Assembly (NCBI RefSeq): GCF_001672815.1
Contig: NZ_LZKK01000024.1
Coordinates: 1 to 40,360, forward strand
Source: Mycobacterium sp. E796
Lineage (GTDB): Bacteria; Actinomycetota; Actinomycetes; Mycobacteriales; Mycobacteriaceae
Direction of reading: 5' to 3'
Length of the DNA: 40,360 nucleotides
Part shown: piece by piece, positions 29,402 to 40,360 of the stretch
Numbering within the stretch: the first letter of the stretch is position 1
Layout: every line of letters begins with the position of its first letter
Position numbers and translations under genes: made by a program
Notes under the pieces: generated by a model
The model's database searches: none
The model's input: only the letters and a program-made list of their open reading frames with translations
What the model was told of the DNA's origin: nothing

Positions 29402-30070
29402 TCAGGCGGTCCGGCGGTCGATCTGCGCCCGGCGTTTCGACGCCCAGTCCTTCATCGGAAATCCGGGCTTACTGTCACAGGCCGAAAGCATCAGGGCCAC
29501 CCGGAGTAACACCGCCAGCCCGTAGTCACACGTCCACTTCGGGTGGGTCATCGTCCAGACCAGGACGCCGTCGTCGGTGGTGCCGAAGAAACTGAGCCGC
29601 ATCGGCGGATACACCCCGGTGGGCGACACCCCGACGGCGTCGCCGTGGCATTTGGCGATGGCGGCGAAGCCCTTTGACACTACGTCGTGGGCCTTCATAG
29701 CCTTGTCGTAGACGTCGACCGATTCGGCGTAAAGCGCCGGACCGCCGAAACGGTAGGCGGACTCGGCGTGCTCCGCCGAGCCGGGAGGCAGCAGCGGGGA
29801 ACCCTTGAACAACAAGGCCGCCGCGCATTCCGGCGGCCGGGCGCTGGTGAAGTAGTTGTCGCCCACCGGGGTCGCCGTCGCCGAGCCGAACGGGGTGGAA
29901 TCCCCGTCAGCCAACAGCAGCTCGCGCGCCGAGATGGACAGGTGGGCATTCGCGGGGACCCCGGGTTGGCCGGGAGCCCGCACCGCTCGACCCGCCACCG
30001 AGGTTGCGCATCCGCCCACCATCACCGCGGCGATGACCAGCGCGGATGCCTCCCACAGATGACGCGCCAC
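29402..30070 (-). CDS. lprH: Lipoprotein LprH
   Basis: 222 residues from GTG 30070. The N-terminal helix ends in the lipobox MVGGC with C21, so the mature protein is lipid-anchored outside the membrane. The soluble domain has four further cysteines (in PPECAA, AIAKCHG, WTCDYG and LSACDS) and resembles the PknH-like extracellular sensor domain. 18 bases after the PH-domain gene and in the same direction, in the ribA2-ribH-Rv1417-lprH order known in M. tuberculosis. Function not established. Confidence 0.88.
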   Translation of the reverse strand: MARHLWEASALVIAAVMVGGCATSVAGRAVRAPGQPGVPANAHLSISARELLLADGDSTPFGSATATPVGDNYFTSARPPECAAALLFKGSPLLPPGSAEHAESAYRFGGPALYAESVDVYDKAMKAHDVVSKGFAAIAKCHGDAVGVSPTGVYPPMRLSFFGTTDDGVLVWTMTHPKWTCDYGLAVLLRVALMLSACDSKPGFPMKDWASKRRAQIDRRTA

Positions 30071-30088
30071 CCGGTGATGGTACAGCGC

Positions 30089-32306
<2,218 letters not shown>

Positions 32307-32487
32307 CTCGCTGCCTTGCTCTCGTAGTTGCATTCAGTATGAACCACCGCGGCGCCGCCGTTATTGCCAGGAGTTTTGTGCCCGAATCGATCGTGAGGCT
32401 TAAGCCGGGCGTAAGCCCCAGCTATGAGCGACATGTGAGGTGGCGGACCCCGTTTCTGGTCCCGTTATTAAGGGAAATCTGGGGGTC

Positions 32488-32859
32488 ATGAACACAAACA
32501 CGCAAACCAAGACATGGGTCCGCCTGTGCACCGGTGCGCTGGCGGCCGGCGGGATGGCCGCGGCCGCGCTCGGGCTGACTTCCGGCACCGCCCAGGCGGC
32601 GCCTCCCCCAGCGCCCGCATATCACCACCATTGGTGCCCTGGCGACCAGTGGGACAACGCCTGGGGCCCGTACCAGAACTGGAACAACTGCCGCGACTGG
32701 GATGACAACTATGGTGGCCCGGCCGGCTACGGCGCACCTCCGCCGTGGGCGCGGCCGATGCCCCCGCCGCCGCCGTGGGCGCCGTGGGCCCAGGTCGTCT
32801 GGAACGCCCAGTTCAATGACTGGGGCTACTGGGACGGCCCGAACTGGCGAGGCCTGTAA
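32488..32859 (+). CDS. Secreted tryptophan- and proline-rich protein, unknown
   Basis: 123 residues from ATG 32488. Residues 1-37 form an export signal (GALAAGGMAAAALGL...TAQA). The 86-residue mature chain has twelve tryptophans (W49 to W120), two cysteines (C50 and C68) and a Pro/Gly core (PPPWARPMPPPPPWAPW); HHHWC may bind metal. It sits between ribA2 and ribC, where M. tuberculosis has small genes of unknown function (Rv1413/Rv1414). The antisense 161-residue frame is an artefact of GC skew. I know of no named family. Confidence 0.72.
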   Translation: MNTNTQTKTWVRLCTGALAAGGMAAAALGLTSGTAQAAPPPAPAYHHHWCPGDQWDNAWGPYQNWNNCRDWDDNYGGPAGYGAPPPWARPMPPPPPWAPWAQVVWNAQFNDWGYWDGPNWRGL

Positions 32860-32883
32860 CAGGCGCACCCAACCCGATCCGAG

Positions 32884-32930
32884 AGCAGGCCGCTGCAGCG
32901 ACATCACCCCGCCGCTGCTAGCGGTCTGCT
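32884..32930. terminator. Bidirectional terminator hairpin between the Trp-rich gene and ribC
   Basis: Arm 32884-32900 (AGCAGGCCGCTGCAGCG) pairs with 32913-32930 with a single T bulge and one wobble, around a 12-base loop. TTTCATT follows on the plus strand. It overlaps the last codons of ribC, so it can end both convergent transcripts. Confidence 0.75.
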
Positions 32931-33523
32931 TTCATTAGCCGCTCAACATACTTGGCGATGACGTCGACCTCGAGGTTCACCTGGGTTCCAACGGGTGCAC
33001 AACCAAGGGTGGTCAGTTCGCGCGTCGTCGGGATCAGCGAAACCTCGAACCAGTCCCGCGGCTCCGAGCCGAGTCCGGACACCGTGAGGGAGATCCCGTC
33101 GACGGTGATCGACCCCTTCTCGACGACGTAGCGGGCGACCGCCGCGGGCACCTCGATCCGGACGACCTCCCAGTTCTCGGAGGGCGTGCGGGCGACGATC
33201 CGGCCGGTGCCGTCGACGTGCCCCTGCACGATGTGTCCGCCGAGCCGGCTGTTGACGGCCGCGGCGCGTTCGAGATTGACCCGGCTGCCCACCTGCAACT
33301 CGCCCAGGTTGGACCGGTTCAGGGTCTCGCCCATCACGTCGGCGCTGAACCGGCCGTCCGGCAGCAGCTCGGCGACCGTCAGGCACACCCCGTTGACGGC
33401 GATCGAATCGCCGTGCCCGGCGTCGCCGGTCACCATCGGTCCGCGGATGGTCAACCGCGCAGCGTCATCGAGGATGTCGCGGCCGGTCACCTCCCCCAGC
33501 TCCTCGACAATTCCGGTGAACAT
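32918..33523 (-). CDS. ribC: Riboflavin synthase alpha subunit
   Basis: Dismutates two lumazine molecules to riboflavin and a pyrimidine. 201 residues, two lumazine-binding repeats: the first begins [12 protein letters not shown] (residue 1), the second near [14 protein letters not shown] (residue 95). Repeat motifs [11 protein letters not shown] and [11 protein letters not shown] bind the ligand. ATG 33523. In M. tuberculosis this is ribC (Rv1412). It is divided from ribG by the opposite-strand lprG-P55 pair, so the riboflavin genes here form at least three transcripts. Confidence 0.96.
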   Translation of the reverse strand: MFTGIVEELGEVTGRDILDDAARLTIRGPMVTGDAGHGDSIAVNGVCLTVAELLPDGRFSADVMGETLNRSNLGELQVGSRVNLERAAAVNSRLGGHIVQGHVDGTGRIVARTPSENWEVVRIEVPAAVARYVVEKGSITVDGISLTVSGLGSEPRDWFEVSLIPTTRELTTLGCAPVGTQVNLEVDVIAKYVERLMKADR

Positions 33524-33607
33524 TGCACCAGGTTAACGGGCCGATGCGCGGCCGAGCGGGCCCCGCGTTTCCCGAGCCGGTCACGGGCACCCTCTACGAT
33601 GCAGGGT

Positions 33608-34315
33608 ATGCCGACTCGCCACCGTCTATTGGCCGTCCTCGCTTCCCTGACTCTCGCCACCGCTCTGGTCGCCGGTTGCTCCTCCGGCTCGAAGGTGAGC
33701 GGCGGGCCGCTCCCCGACGGCACGACCCTGGTCAAGCAATCCGCCGCCACGACCAAGAACGTTAAGAGCGCCCACCTCGTGATCAAGGTGAACGGCAAGA
33801 TTCCTGGGTTGCCCATCAAGGTGCTGACGGGTGACCTCACCAACGCGCCGGCCACCGCCGCGTCAGGAAACGCCACGCTCACCGTTGGGGGGTCTGACAT
33901 TCAAGCCGACTTTGTCGTCGTCGACGGCGACCTTTACGCCACACTCACACCGAACAAATGGAGTGATTTCGGGAAGGCGTCCGACATCTATGACGTCTCG
34001 GTGATCCTGAACCCGGACGACGGGCTGGCCAACGCGCTGAACAACTTCACCGATGCCAAGGCCGAGGGGCGCGACAACATTAACGGCCAGGACGCCGTCA
34101 AGATCAGCGGAAAGTTCTCCGCGGACGCGGTGAACAAGCTCGTTCCGCAGTTCACCGCGTCGGGGCAGGTTCCGGGCACGGTGTGGATCCAGGAGAATGG
34201 CGACCACCAGCTGGTTCAGGCCAGCCTGGAAAAGAGCTCCGGCAATTCCCTGCAGATGACCATGTCCAACTGGGGCGCGCCGGTCAACGTCACCAAGCCC
34301 CCGGTGATCTCATGA
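33608..34315 (+). CDS. lprG: Lipoprotein LprG, triacylglyceride/LAM transfer protein
   Basis: Cell-envelope lipoprotein that binds triacylated lipids, including triacylglycerides and lipoarabinomannan, and works with the P55 exporter. 235 residues from ATG 33608; the recalled Rv1411c length is 236. The lipobox is LVAGC with C24. The fold is a half-barrel with a hydrophobic pocket, seen here as alternating strands ([50 protein letters not shown]). Its stop overlaps the P55 ATG by 4 bases. Confidence 0.96.
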   Translation: MPTRHRLLAVLASLTLATALVAGCSSGSKVSGGPLPDGTTLVKQSAATTKNVKSAHLVIKVNGKIPGLPIKVLTGDLTNAPATAASGNATLTVGGSDIQADFVVVDGDLYATLTPNKWSDFGKASDIYDVSVILNPDDGLANALNNFTDAKAEGRDNINGQDAVKISGKFSADAVNKLVPQFTASGQVPGTVWIQENGDHQLVQASLEKSSGNSLQMTMSNWGAPVNVTKPPVIS

Positions 34316-35874
34316 GCGCTCAGGGGGGACGCCGGGTCGCGATCAGCGCCGGCAGCCTTGCGGTGCTGCTGGGGGCCCTCGACACCTACGTCGTGGTCAC
34401 CATCATGCGCGACATCATGGGCGACGTCGGGATCCCGGTGAACCAGCTGCAGCGGATCACCTGGATCGTGACGATGTACCTGCTGGGCTACATCGCGGCC
34501 ATGCCGCTTTTGGGCCGGGCGTCGGACCGGTTTGGCCGCAAGCTGCTGTTGCAGGCCGCCCTGGCCCTGTTCATCGTGGGTTCGGTGGTCACCGCGTTGG
34601 CCGGTCAGTTCGGCGACTTCCACATGCTGATCGCCGGCCGAACCATCCAGGGCGTGGCCAGCGGCGCGCTGTTGCCGGTCACCCTGGCGCTTGGCGCCGA
34701 CCTCTGGTCGCAACGCAACCGCGCCGGCGTGCTGGGCGGCATCGGCGCCGCGCAGGAGCTCGGCAGCGTGCTCGGTCCGCTGTACGGCATCTTCATCGTC
34801 TGGTTGTTTCACGACTGGCGATACGTGTTCTGGATCAACGTCCCGCTGACGCTGATCGCGATGGTGATGATCCAGTTCAGCCTGCCCTCGCGCGATCGCA
34901 CCGAGGCGCCCGAACGGATCGACCTGGTCGGTGGCCTGCTGTTGGCGGTCGCCCTGGGGCTCGCGGTGATCGGCCTGTACAACCCCAACCCCGACGGCAA
35001 GCAGGTGCTGCCCAGCTACGGGTTGCCCTTGGTGATCGGCGCGATTGTCGCCGCGGTGGCCTTCGTGGTGTGGGAGCGGTTCTCGCGCACCCGGTTGATC
35101 GACCCGGCCGGGGTCCACTTCCGTCCCTTCCTGGCGGCCCTGGGCGCCTCGTTGACGGCGGGCGCGGCGTTGATGGTGACCCTGGTCGACGTGGAGCTGT
35201 TCGGGCAGGGCGTGCTGCAGATGAATCAGAACCAGGCGGCCGGGCTGCTGCTCTGGTTCTTGATCGCCCTGCCGATCGGCGCGGTGCTGGGCGGCTGGAT
35301 CGCCACCCGCATCGGCGACCGGATCATGATCTTCGTCGGCCTGCTCATCGCCGCCTACGGGTACTGGCTGATTCACTACTGGCGCGAAGACATCTTGGGG
35401 CACAAGGTCAATGTCTTCGGGTTGTTCAGCGTGCCGACGATCCACGCCGACCTGTTGGTGGCCGGCCTCGGACTGGGCCTGGTGATCGGGCCGCTGTCGT
35501 CGGCGGCCCTGCGGGTGGTCCCCGCCGCGCAACACGGCATCGCCTCGGCGGCCGTGGTGGTGGCCCGCATGACGGGCATGCTGATCGGTGTGGCCGCGCT
35601 GACGGCCTGGGGTTTCTACCGGTTCAACCAGATCGTCGCGGGCCTCACGGCGGCGATCCCGCCGGACGCCACCCTGCTGGAGCGCGTGCTCGCGCAGGGC
35701 ACCATGTACATCAAGGCCTTCGCGGCGATGTACGGCGACATTTTCCTGGTCACCGTCGGCATCTGTGTGGTGGGCGCGCTGCTGGGCCTGTTGGTCAGCG
35801 GGCGCAAGGAACACGCCGAGGAGCCGGAAGTCGCCGAGGAGCCGGCGGAAATCAACCCGGCGCCCGCTCCCTGA
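34312..35874 (+). CDS. p55: MFS efflux/lipid exporter P55 (Rv1410c)
   Basis: Major facilitator drug-efflux family protein in the cytoplasmic membrane, about 14 helices. With LprG it moves triacylglycerides and affects drug tolerance and LAM localisation. 520 residues; ATG 34312 overlaps the lprG stop (ATGA). MFS motif A is [13 protein letters not shown] in the first cytoplasmic loop. [20 protein letters not shown] fits motif C of the 14-helix DHA2 type. The acidic C-terminal tail ([20 protein letters not shown]) is cytosolic. It ends 3 bases before the convergent ribG stop. Confidence 0.95.
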   Translation: MSAQGGRRVAISAGSLAVLLGALDTYVVVTIMRDIMGDVGIPVNQLQRITWIVTMYLLGYIAAMPLLGRASDRFGRKLLLQAALALFIVGSVVTALAGQFGDFHMLIAGRTIQGVASGALLPVTLALGADLWSQRNRAGVLGGIGAAQELGSVLGPLYGIFIVWLFHDWRYVFWINVPLTLIAMVMIQFSLPSRDRTEAPERIDLVGGLLLAVALGLAVIGLYNPNPDGKQVLPSYGLPLVIGAIVAAVAFVVWERFSRTRLIDPAGVHFRPFLAALGASLTAGAALMVTLVDVELFGQGVLQMNQNQAAGLLLWFLIALPIGAVLGGWIATRIGDRIMIFVGLLIAAYGYWLIHYWREDILGHKVNVFGLFSVPTIHADLLVAGLGLGLVIGPLSSAALRVVPAAQHGIASAAVVVARMTGMLIGVAALTAWGFYRFNQIVAGLTAAIPPDATLLERVLAQGTMYIKAFAAMYGDIFLVTVGICVVGALLGLLVSGRKEHAEEPEVAEEPAEINPAPAP

Positions 35875-35877
35875 GGG

Positions 35878-36906
35878 CTAGCCGCCCTGCGGCACCAGGC
35901 TGAGCACCAGGTCGGGGCCGGCCCGGTCGATCCCGTCGAACTGCCAGCGCAGCGCCCGCGAGATGGTGGGCACCCCCACGTCTTCGACGGCGGTGTTAGG
36001 GCCGCCCACCAGCGTCGGCGCCACGTAAGCCAGGATCCGGTTGACCGCCCCGGCGCGCAGGAACGCTCCGGCGAGGGTGGGGCCGCCTTCGAGCAGGACG
36101 TCGGTGCGGTCCGACAGCGCCTTGATGACCTCCATGGGGTCGTGTGTGCGAATCACCATGGTGCGCGAATCGTCGTTGAGAACCTTTGCCTCCGGCGGTA
36201 TTTCGCGCATGCCCACCACCACTCGCAGCGGTTGGCGGGTGGCCAGCGACCCGTCGGGCAGCCGTGCGGTCAGCGCCGGGTCGTCGGCCAGCACCGTGCC
36301 GGTGCCGACCACGATCGCGTCGGCGATGGCACGCCTGCGATGCAGGTCCAACCGGGACGCCTCGCTGGAGATCCATTGGCTGGTGCCGTCGGCGGCGGCG
36401 CTGCGGCCGTCGACGCTGCTGGCGTACTTCCACGTGACGTGCGGCAGCCCGGTGCGCACCTTGTGCAGCCACTCGCGCAGCGGCCCGGCGGCCACCTGGT
36501 CCGCCAAGATCCCCGACCGCACCTGCACTCCCGCGGCCTGCAGCCGGCCCGCTCCCCCGCCGGCGATCGCGTTCGGGTCGCCGACGGCGTAGATGACCGT
36601 GCCCACCCTGGCCTCGATCAGGGCGTTGACGCACGGCGGCGTCTTGCCGTAGTGATTGCACGGCTCGAGGGTGACGAACGCGATGCCGCCCGCGGCCAGG
36701 CCGCCCGCCCGCCGCAACGCCAGCACCTCGGCGTGGTCGCCGCCCGCGGGCTCGGTGGCGCCGACGCCGACGACGTGGCCTTCCGGGTCGACGATCACGC
36801 ATCCGACCGGCGGGTTCGGGTAGGTGGTGCCCTTGACCTGGTAGGAGTGTTCGATCGCCAGGCGCATGGCCGCGTCGAGGCTGTCGACCGACTGGGGTTG
36901 GTTCAT
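35878..36906 (-). CDS. ribG: Bifunctional riboflavin deaminase/reductase RibG
   Basis: Deaminates then reduces the pyrimidine intermediate in riboflavin synthesis. 342 residues. The N-terminal cytidine-deaminase-like domain has [11 protein letters not shown] and [12 protein letters not shown], the zinc and proton-shuttle residues. The C-terminal reductase domain (about 150-342) has [27 protein letters not shown] and [16 protein letters not shown] 36906 overlaps the rpe stop by 4 bases. The open frame continues upstream through rpe, but that part is a shadow. Confidence 0.95.
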   Translation of the reverse strand: MNQPQSVDSLDAAMRLAIEHSYQVKGTTYPNPPVGCVIVDPEGHVVGVGATEPAGGDHAEVLALRRAGGLAAGGIAFVTLEPCNHYGKTPPCVNALIEARVGTVIYAVGDPNAIAGGGAGRLQAAGVQVRSGILADQVAAGPLREWLHKVRTGLPHVTWKYASSVDGRSAAADGTSQWISSEASRLDLHRRRAIADAIVVGTGTVLADDPALTARLPDGSLATRQPLRVVVGMREIPPEAKVLNDDSRTMVIRTHDPMEVIKALSDRTDVLLEGGPTLAGAFLRAGAVNRILAYVAPTLVGGPNTAVEDVGVPTISRALRWQFDGIDRAGPDLVLSLVPQGG

Positions 36907-37592
36907 GCGCGCAGGTGCGAGGATGCGGCCGCGGCCCGTCGCCGCAGCGCCTCGACCGCGGCGTCCGGGTCTTCCGCCCCGTACACCGCCGACCCGGCGA
37001 CAAAGCAGTCCACGCCGGCTTCGGCGGCCTGCTCGATGGTGTCCTCGTTGATGCCGCCGTCGATCTCGACCAGGATGGTCAACCCTCCCGCCTCGATCAG
37101 CTTGCGCGCGGCGCGGACCTTCCCGAGCACCTCGGGGATGAAGCTCTGGCCGCCGAAACCGGGCTCGACCGACATGATCAGCAGGGTGTCGAAGTGCGGC
37201 AGGATTTCGAAGTAGGGCTCCAGCGGCGTGCCCGGTTTCACGCTGATCCCGGCCTTGGCGCCGGCGGCGCGGATGTCGCGGGCCACGCCGACGGGATTGT
37301 CGGTGGCCTCGGCGTGGAAGGTGACGTTGTAGGCGCCCGCCTCGGCGTAGGGCGGCGCCCAGCGATCCGGATCCTCGATCATCAGGTGGCAATCCATCGG
37401 GATGGTGGTGGTCGCGAGCATGGCCTCCACCACGGGCAGCCCGATGGTCAGGTTGGGCACGAAGTGGTTGTCCATCACGTCGACGTGCAACCAGTCGGCA
37501 CCGCGGACGGCGGCCGCTTCGTCGGCGAGTCGGGCGAAATCGGCGGCGAGGATCGACGGGGCGATCAGCGGTCCCGCGCTACTGCGAGGCAT
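36903..37592 (-). CDS. rpe: Ribulose-phosphate 3-epimerase
   Basis: Interconverts ribulose 5-phosphate and xylulose 5-phosphate. 229 residues from ATG 37592; a GTG at 37601 is also in frame. The TIM-barrel motifs are [47 protein letters not shown], and [19 protein letters not shown]. The catalytic histidines and aspartates are kept. One residue differs from the usual VMDGHF (DNHF here). It overlaps ribG by ATGA and shares a pathway precursor with it: ribulose 5-phosphate feeds riboflavin synthesis. Confidence 0.95.
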   Translation of the reverse strand: MPRSSAGPLIAPSILAADFARLADEAAAVRGADWLHVDVMDNHFVPNLTIGLPVVEAMLATTTIPMDCHLMIEDPDRWAPPYAEAGAYNVTFHAEATDNPVGVARDIRAAGAKAGISVKPGTPLEPYFEILPHFDTLLIMSVEPGFGGQSFIPEVLGKVRAARKLIEAGGLTILVEIDGGINEDTIEQAAEAGVDCFVAGSAVYGAEDPDAAVEALRRRAAAASSHLRA

Positions 37593-37629
37593 GAGCGTCA
37601 CATTACTGAGCCAGGGGGCCAACCTCACT

Positions 37630-38997
37630 TCAGGCGCGGCGCAGCGCCGCGGCGAACATCGCGTCGGTGCCGTGCCGGTGCGGCCACAGCTGCACCGAAT
37701 TTCCCTCCCCGAGCCCGGTGACGGGGTCGAACAGCGGCCGGGTGTCCAGCTCGGACACCGGATGACGCCGCAGCGCGTCGCCAACCACCCCAACGGTTTC
37801 CGCGAGGTGCGGCGAACAGGTCGCGTACAGCACCACGCCGCCGGGCCGGGTCAGCGCGATCGCCGCGGCCAGCAGCTCGCGTTGCAGCTTGGCCAGCGCC
37901 GGCACGTCGGCGGGCCCGCGGCGCCACCGGGCCTCCGGGCGGCGCCGCAACGCGCCCAACCCGGTGCACGGCGCGTCGACGAGCACCCGGTCGAAGCCGG
38001 GCTCGAGCCCGCTCTCGCGCCCGTCGACCCGGAGCACGTCGACCGGCAGCCCGCGGGTGTTCTGCTCGACCATCTCGGCGCGCCGCGGCGCCGGCTCCAC
38101 CGCCGTGACGCGGGCGCCCGACTCCGCGCCGATCGCGGCAAGCAACGCGGTCTTACCGCCCGGACCGGCGCACAGGTCCAGCCACCGCCCGGTGTCACCG
38201 TCGACCGGCGCCAGCGTCAGGGCGCGGGCCACCAGCTGGCTGCCCTCGTCCTGGACCAGCGCGGCGCCGTCGCGCACCGGCGCCAGCCGCCCGGGATCCC
38301 CGCCCGGCAGGTACACCGCGTACGGCGAGTACCGGCCGACGGTGCCACCGACCGCCTCGGCCAGCTCGGCGGCGGTCAGCACCCCGGGCCGGGCCGCCAG
38401 GTGGACCTGGGGCCGCGCGTCGTCGCTTTCCAGCACCGCGTCGAGTTCGGTGGCGGACGCGCCCAGCGCGTCGGCGAAAGCCTGGGCGACCCAGCGCGGG
38501 TGCGCGTGCACGAACGCGGCGTGCCCGACCGGGTCGCGCGACGGGTCGGGGGCCAGCTCGTCGACCCAGGACTTCTCGTCCCGCCCGGCGATGGTGCGCA
38601 GCACACCGTTGACGAAACCCGCTCGGCCCGAATCGAATTCGATTCCCGCCTGCTCGACCGTGGTGGACACCGCGGCGTGTGCGTCGACCCGGGTGCGCAG
38701 CAGCTGGTAGGTGCCGAGCCGGAGCAGGTCGAGCAGCACCGGGTCGATGGCTTCCGGCGGTCGCCCCGCGGCCGCGCCGATGATCGCGTCGAGCAGGCCG
38801 CGGGCGCGGCAGGTGCCGTAGGTGAGCTCGGTGGCGAAAGCGGCGTCGCGGCCGGTGATTCCACGTTGACGCAGCACCGCGGGCAGGGCCAGGTTGGCGT
38901 ACGCGTCGCGCTCGCTGACGGCCCGCAGCACCTCGAACGCGGCGGCGCGCGCCGGGTCCAGCGGCCGGCGCCTCCTGGGGCGCCCCCGGTTGCTCAC
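37630..38997 (-). CDS. rsmB: 16S rRNA m5C967 methyltransferase RsmB (Fmu)
   Basis: SAM-dependent cytosine C5 methyltransferase acting on 16S rRNA. 455 residues from GTG 38997, overlapping the fmt stop by 4 bases; the longer frame to 39117 is a shadow of fmt. The N-terminal NusB-like RNA-binding domain (about 15-150) has [18 protein letters not shown] and [12 protein letters not shown]. The methyltransferase domain has the SAM loop [34 protein letters not shown] and [11 protein letters not shown], whose cysteines are the two catalytic thiols. In M. tuberculosis this is fmu (Rv1407). Confidence 0.95.
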   Translation of the reverse strand: MSNRGRPRRRRPLDPARAAAFEVLRAVSERDAYANLALPAVLRQRGITGRDAAFATELTYGTCRARGLLDAIIGAAAGRPPEAIDPVLLDLLRLGTYQLLRTRVDAHAAVSTTVEQAGIEFDSGRAGFVNGVLRTIAGRDEKSWVDELAPDPSRDPVGHAAFVHAHPRWVAQAFADALGASATELDAVLESDDARPQVHLAARPGVLTAAELAEAVGGTVGRYSPYAVYLPGGDPGRLAPVRDGAALVQDEGSQLVARALTLAPVDGDTGRWLDLCAGPGGKTALLAAIGAESGARVTAVEPAPRRAEMVEQNTRGLPVDVLRVDGRESGLEPGFDRVLVDAPCTGLGALRRRPEARWRRGPADVPALAKLQRELLAAAIALTRPGGVVLYATCSPHLAETVGVVGDALRRHPVSELDTRPLFDPVTGLGEGNSVQLWPHRHGTDAMFAAALRRA

Positions 38998-39932
38998 GAC
39001 GCCCGAGCTGCGGCGTCGAGGCGGGCGCCGCGCGCCCAGTCCACGGCGTTCATGAACTTCTTGCCCGGCGGCTGAATCTGGCCCAGCCGCACCGGTTCCG
39101 AGCCGGTGCCGATCCACACGTGCTTGCGGTCCGCGTGAATGACGCCGGGCGGCAGTAGTTTTGGGGCCGTTGGGCCCGAGTCGATCTGCACGGGCCCGAT
39201 CTTGATGCGCAGGTCGCCGACCAGCGTCCAGGCACCCGGGTTGGGCGTGACGGCGCGGATCCGGCGCTCCACCACGGGCGCGGGCAGCTCCCAGCGCACC
39301 CGGGCCGCTTCCACCGTGATCTTCGGCGCCATGCTGACCCCGTCGGCCGGTTGCGGCCGTGGCGTCAGCGTCCCGTCGGCGATGCCGTCCAGCGTGGCCG
39401 ACAACAGCGCCGCCCCCGAAAGTGAAAGGCGCTCAAGCAGATCGCCCGCGGTGTCGGTGGGCCGGATCGTCTCGGTGACGACGCCGTAGACCGGTCCCGA
39501 GTCCATGCTCGGCTCGATCCGGAAGGTGGTCGCCCCGGTGATGGCGTCGCCCGCGGCGATCGCGGCCTGCACCGGCGCCGCGCCGCGCCACGCGGGCAGC
39601 AGCGAGAAGTGCAGGTTGATCCAGCCGTGCGGCGGCACCGCGAGCAGGCCGTCGCGCAGCAGCGCACCGTAGGCGACCACCGGGCAGCAGTCGGGCGCCA
39701 GCTCCGACAGCTCGGCGACGAACTCCGGTGAATTGGGTCGCGCCGGGCGCAGCACCGGGATGCCGCGATCGTGCGCCTCGCGGGCCACCGGTGACGGCTC
39801 CGGCTTGCCGCGCCGCCCGGACGCGGCGTCGGGCCGGGTCAGCACCGCGACCACGTCGTGCCGGGGCGAGTCGATGAGGGTGCGCAGCGCGGGCAGCGCG
39901 GGTTCGGGGGTGCCGGCGAAGACGAGGCGCAC
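38994..39932 (-). CDS. fmt: Methionyl-tRNA formyltransferase
   Basis: Adds formyl from 10-formyl-THF to initiator Met-tRNA. 312 residues from GTG 39932 ([16 protein letters not shown]), the recalled Rv1406 length; the longer frame to 39983 is unlikely. The catalytic domain has [19 protein letters not shown], with the key Asn and His, and DSGPVYGV with Asp. The C-terminal OB-like domain begins near residue 205 with [25 protein letters not shown]. Coupled to rsmB downstream by a GTGA overlap. Confidence 0.96.
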   Translation of the reverse strand: MRLVFAGTPEPALPALRTLIDSPRHDVVAVLTRPDAASGRRGKPEPSPVAREAHDRGIPVLRPARPNSPEFVAELSELAPDCCPVVAYGALLRDGLLAVPPHGWINLHFSLLPAWRGAAPVQAAIAAGDAITGATTFRIEPSMDSGPVYGVVTETIRPTDTAGDLLERLSLSGAALLSATLDGIADGTLTPRPQPADGVSMAPKITVEAARVRWELPAPVVERRIRAVTPNPGAWTLVGDLRIKIGPVQIDSGPTAPKLLPPGVIHADRKHVWIGTGSEPVRLGQIQPPGKKFMNAVDWARGARLDAAARAS

Positions 39933-39996
39933 CGCACAAGTGTAGGAAGCACCGGATCTACGCAGGATATGGCCAGGTTCCACACAGTTGCATCCG

Positions 39997-40002
39997 TATA
40001 TT
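39997..40002 (+). promoter_or_regulatory. Candidate -10 box for the methyltransferase gene
   Basis: TATATT fits the mycobacterial -10 consensus TANNNT. It ends 7 bases before an ATG at 40010, so the transcript would start at or beside that ATG. No convincing -35 box was seen. Confidence 0.5.
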
Positions 40003-40009
40003 GTTTCTC

Positions 40010-40036
40010 ATGACTACTATTCAGGAGGTTCGATGA
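40010..40036 (+). CDS. Possible 8-codon leaderless upstream ORF (MTTIQEVR)
   Basis: ATG ACT ACT ATT CAG GAG GTT CGA TGA. The stop overlaps the next ATG (ATGA at 40033-40036) and the codons span AGGAGG, the main gene's Shine-Dalgarno. The ATG lies 7 bases after the -10 box TATATT, so the mRNA could begin at this ATG. Too short to judge by coding bias; the case rests on geometry. Confidence 0.4.
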   Translation: MTTIQEVR

Positions 40037-40360
40037 CGCTCGACGCCGTGGACGCCAACACCCCAGACGACCTTGCGGCAACACATCGCGCCATGTGGGC
40101 GCTCGGGGACTATGCCCTGATGGCCGAGGAGGTGATGGCGCCGCTGGGCCCGGTCCTGGTCGCCGCAGCGGGTATCGGGCCGGGCACGCGGGTGCTCGAC
40201 GTCGCCGCCGGATCGGGCAACATCTCGCTGCCCGCCGCCGCGACGGGCGCCGACGTCATTTCCACCGACCTCACGCCCGAGTTGCTGCGGCGGTCCCAGG
40301 CGCGGGCGGCGGCGCTGGGGCTGACTCTCGACTACCGCGAGGCCAATGCGCACGCACTGC
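40033..40360 (+). CDS. SAM-dependent class I methyltransferase (Rv1405c-like), 3'-truncated
   Basis: 109 codons are visible before the window ends; the recalled Rv1405c is 274 residues. ATG 40033 follows AGGAGG at 40023-40028. Motif I is VLDVAAGSGNISL (about residues 56-68), with an acidic loop STDLTPELL at the second strand. THRAMWALGDYALMAEEVMAPLGP precedes it. The closest known sequence in memory is Rv1405c, a methyltransferase of unknown substrate whose expression is linked to PhoP and acid stress. Divergent from fmt, with 100 bases between start codons. Confidence 0.88.
   Translation, partial: MTLDAVDANTPDDLAATHRAMWALGDYALMAEEVMAPLGPVLVAAAGIGPGTRVLDVAAGSGNISLPAAATGADVISTDLTPELLRRSQARAAALGLTLDYREANAHAL

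Noticed and set aside
32307..32487. FMN riboswitch near the riboflavin genes
   Set aside because: No RFN-element conserved blocks were seen upstream of ribA2, ribC or ribG; only short inverted repeats (GGCTTA/TAAGCC and GGACC/GGTCC) occur here.

Overview
The window is high-GC actinobacterial DNA from a slow-growing Mycobacterium, most like the M. avium complex and its relatives. From memory, the backbone gene order matches M. tuberculosis H37Rv Rv1445c to Rv1405c, read in the opposite orientation. Many genes start with GTG and many neighbours overlap by ATGA or GTGA. Identities come from protein motifs and remembered family sequences; no database search was run.

Layout. 1-3.2 kb: the 3' part of pgl, an IS605-type element carrying an apparently intact tnpB, a small helical protein and a DUF1206 membrane protein. 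3.2-9.4 kb (minus): gap-pgk-tpiA-secG-ppc, a lower-glycolysis operon that also carries SecG and PEP carboxylase. 9.4-13.7 kb: a secreted Pro/Gly/Val-repeat protein, an L,D-transpeptidase, a DUF3556-type membrane protein and a small coiled-coil protein. 13.8-17.5 kb (plus): acyltransferase, fadD12 and lipO, a tightly coupled lipid operon. 17.5-21.4 kb: three steroid-catabolism paralogues, a KshA-type Rieske oxygenase on the plus strand facing a CYP125-type P450 and an HsaA-type monooxygenase on the minus strand. 21.4-27.6 kb (minus): a WS/DGAT acyltransferase, then whiA, yvcK, rapZ and uvrC. 27.6-29.4 kb: a variable patch with a cysteine-rich secreted protein, a decayed 13E12/HNH-family remnant and a SRPBCC protein. 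29.4-36.9 kb: riboflavin synthesis (ribA2-ribH, ribC, ribG) with the Rv1417 and lprH homologues, interrupted by the opposite-strand lprG-P55 lipid-export pair and a Trp-rich secreted protein. 36.9-40.4 kb: rpe, rsmB (fmu), fmt and the start of a divergent methyltransferase gene.

The strongest unusual feature is the steroid module. Each outer end carries a perfect match to the KstR operator TNNAACNNGTTNNA (17575-17588 and 21327-21340). Both transcription units run inward and meet at a perfect 17-bp hairpin. The module sits between lipO and the WS/DGAT gene, which I recall as neighbours in M. tuberculosis. It has no reductase partners, so it probably relies on KshB, HsaB and ferredoxins encoded elsewhere. 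Also notable: the right-end hairpin of the TnpB element overlaps the Shine-Dalgarno of the next gene, and the methyltransferase gene has a probable leaderless 8-codon upstream ORF overlapping its start codon.
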